In this document: piece by piece, positions 62,953 through 64,000 of the stretch
Layout: each line of letters starts with the position of its first letter
How positions within the stretch are numbered: position 1 is the first letter of the stretch
Assembly: GCF_003075435.1 (NCBI RefSeq)
Contig: NZ_QCZJ01000002.1
Location: forward strand, 62,001-126,000
Reading direction: 5' to 3'
Origin: Terrimonas sp.
GTDB lineage: Bacteria > Bacteroidota > Bacteroidia > Chitinophagales > Chitinophagaceae
Length of the DNA stretch: 64,000 nt
Notes under the pieces: model-generated
The model's input: the letters and a program-made list of their open reading frames with translations, nothing else
Databases searched by the model: none
What the model was told of the DNA's origin: nothing
Translations under genes and position numbers: made by a program

Positions 62953-64000
62953 TCAGGCGTTCATGATCTTGTTCTGGTGATTGATAGACTCCATATGCAC
63001 CGCGTCAAAATACTTGGTGATGAATTCTTTGCCCAAACCAATTTTTTCTCCTCTTACAAAAGCTCTTTCCAATATTTCATTCCAGCGTGATGTTTGAAGA
63101 ATAGTGATATTATTCTCCTTTTTATATTGCCCGATTTTTTCTGCGAGTTTCATACGCTGGCTAAGCAGTTGCATCATTTCATCATCAAGATGATTGATCT
63201 GCTGACGGAGTTTTTCAAGCGCGGCATGAAAAGCTTCTGAATTCACATCTTCTTTTCTCCATACTATTGCATCAAGCATTTCAGCTAATTTCTCAGGCGT
63301 AACCTGCTGCTTGGCGTCGCTCCATGCATTATCCGGATCAATATGGCTTTCAATCATCAAACCATCATAGTCAAGATCAATCGCTTTTTGCGCTACTTCA
63401 AGCAGTATATCCCTGCGTCCGCAAATATGGGAAGGATCATTGATCATGATCAGCTCAGGATTACGGCGTTTCATTTCAATAGCCAAATGCCACATAGGTG
63501 CATTGCGGTAATCGGTATTGCCATAAGAGCTGAATCCGCGATGTATCAAACCGATTTTTTTAATACCTGCTTTTGCCACACGCTCAACCGCACCGGTCCA
63601 AAGTTCAAGGTCAGGATTGATAGGATTTTTTATTAATACAGGAACATCGGCACCGCGTAATGCATCTGCCACTTCCTGAACACTGAATGGGTTTACTGTA
63701 GTGCGTGCGCCAATCCAAAGCATATCAACATCAAAATGCAGCGCATCTTCTGTTTGTTTTGCTGTAGCTACTTCTACGGTAGTTGGCAGCCCGGTTAATT
63801 TTTTTGCCTGTTGCAGCCAGGGTAATCCTTTTGTACCAATACCTTCAAAGCTTCCTGGTCTTGTACGTGGTTTCCATATACCGGCTCTCAGCATATCCAC
63901 CTTACCTGTGTTAGCCAAACGTTGAGCAGTTTCAATTACCTGTGCTTCTGTTTCAGCACTGCATGGCCCTGAAATGATCAATGGCTTTTTATTCAATTTC
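62953..64000 (-). CDS. Bifunctional DAHP synthase/chorismate mutase, 5' end beyond the window
   Basis: The enzyme begins the shikimate pathway and also converts chorismate to prephenate. The visible part begins near KKPLIISGPCSAETE; the in-frame TTG at 63996 is not a convincing start, because related enzymes have more N-terminal residues, so the gene is treated as partial. The type I beta DAHP synthase fold is shown by GSFEGIGTKGLPWLQ and by IMINDPSHICGRRD. The C-terminal 90 residues are an AroQ-type chorismate mutase (LRQQINHLDDEMMQLLSQRM). It leads the aro operon. Confidence 0.9.
   Translation of the reverse strand, partial: KLNKKPLIISGPCSAETEAQVIETAQRLANTGKVDMLRAGIWKPRTRPGSFEGIGTKGLPWLQQAKKLTGLPTTVEVATAKQTEDALHFDVDMLWIGARTTVNPFSVQEVADALRGADVPVLIKNPINPDLELWTGAVERVAKAGIKKIGLIHRGFSSYGNTDYRNAPMWHLAIEMKRRNPELIMINDPSHICGRRDILLEVAQKAIDLDYDGLMIESHIDPDNAWSDAKQQVTPEKLAEMLDAIVWRKEDVNSEAFHAALEKLRQQINHLDDEMMQLLSQRMKLAEKIGQYKKENNITILQTSRWNEILERAFVRGEKIGLGKEFITKYFDAVHMESINHQNKIMNA

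Noticed and set aside
1-64000. tRNA or rRNA genes, CRISPR arrays, prophage, integron or toxin-antitoxin modules
   Set aside because: No T-loop-type GTTCGANTC context with cloverleaf, no rRNA-like stretch, no regular repeat-spacer array and no phage structural genes were found by reading.

Overview
The window is one continuous piece of a Bacteroidota chromosome, most likely from the Chitinophagaceae or a close relative. This rests on several things seen in the sequence. The DNA is AT-rich, and many genes have a TAnnTTTG box (the phylum's -7 element) just upstream and little or no Shine-Dalgarno sequence. Several proteins belong to families typical of the phylum: DUF4270, DUF3857, DUF4846, a fused DAHP synthase/chorismate mutase, OmpA proteins with thrombospondin type-3 repeats, and a lone RfaE2. 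No rRNA, tRNA, CRISPR array or prophage was seen. Both edges cut genes: the DUF1549/DUF1553 gene on the left and the DAHP synthase gene on the right.

Layout. 1-3.2 kb: a DUF1549/DUF1553 cytochrome-like protein and a Tat-exported DUF1501 protein. 3.6-10 kb: a 53-residue small protein, a KgtP-like symporter, a WG-repeat lipoprotein and a very large outer-membrane protein. 10.1-20 kb: an rRNA methyltransferase, acetoacetyl-CoA synthetase, AI-2E transporter, free-methionine-sulfoxide reductase, a PaaE-like reductase, cytidine deaminase, signal peptidase I, an esterase-like hydrolase and an NtrC-type regulator without a DNA-binding domain. 20-33 kb: mostly envelope and secreted proteins, including a tandem DUF3857 pair whose second member has lost the transglutaminase triad, a subtilase, and two TSP3/OmpA proteins. 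33-46 kb: an ALDH7-type dehydrogenase, panB, ppk1, a panC-panD-flippase-rfaE2 operon, divergently a glycogen-synthase-like protein with DUF4270, then metK, a Nudix hydrolase and rlmB. 46-58 kb: a double DUF1080 protein, an AsmA-like protein, CsbD and an lmo0937-type mini-protein, a full NtrC regulator, an HsdR-N nuclease-like protein, AMP nucleosidase, a fused double ABC ATPase, queA and a small OmpA protein. 58.7-64 kb: an aromatic amino-acid operon (aroF/CM, aroB, aroA, aroC, DUF952) with a single-tyrosine IS200/RAYT-like transposase gene lying between aroF and aroB.

Most genes are ordinary housekeeping or envelope genes, and no obvious new multi-gene defence or biosynthetic system is present. 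The unusual content is mainly between and inside genes: (1) intergenic arrays of degenerate 7-bp tandem repeats arranged as inverted arms, best seen at 34993-35167; (2) a 72-nt segment in front of queA that is both a 23-codon ORF and closed by a perfect 9-bp stem; (3) a 21-bp-arm perfect palindrome after the ABC gene; (4) a 43-bp fossil of a DUF1080 gene end; (5) a parS-like 16-mer; (6) several catalytically degenerate paralogues (pseudo-transglutaminase, glycogen-synthase-like protein, OmpA-like domain); and (7) orphan terminators that may mark unannotated small transcripts or attenuators.
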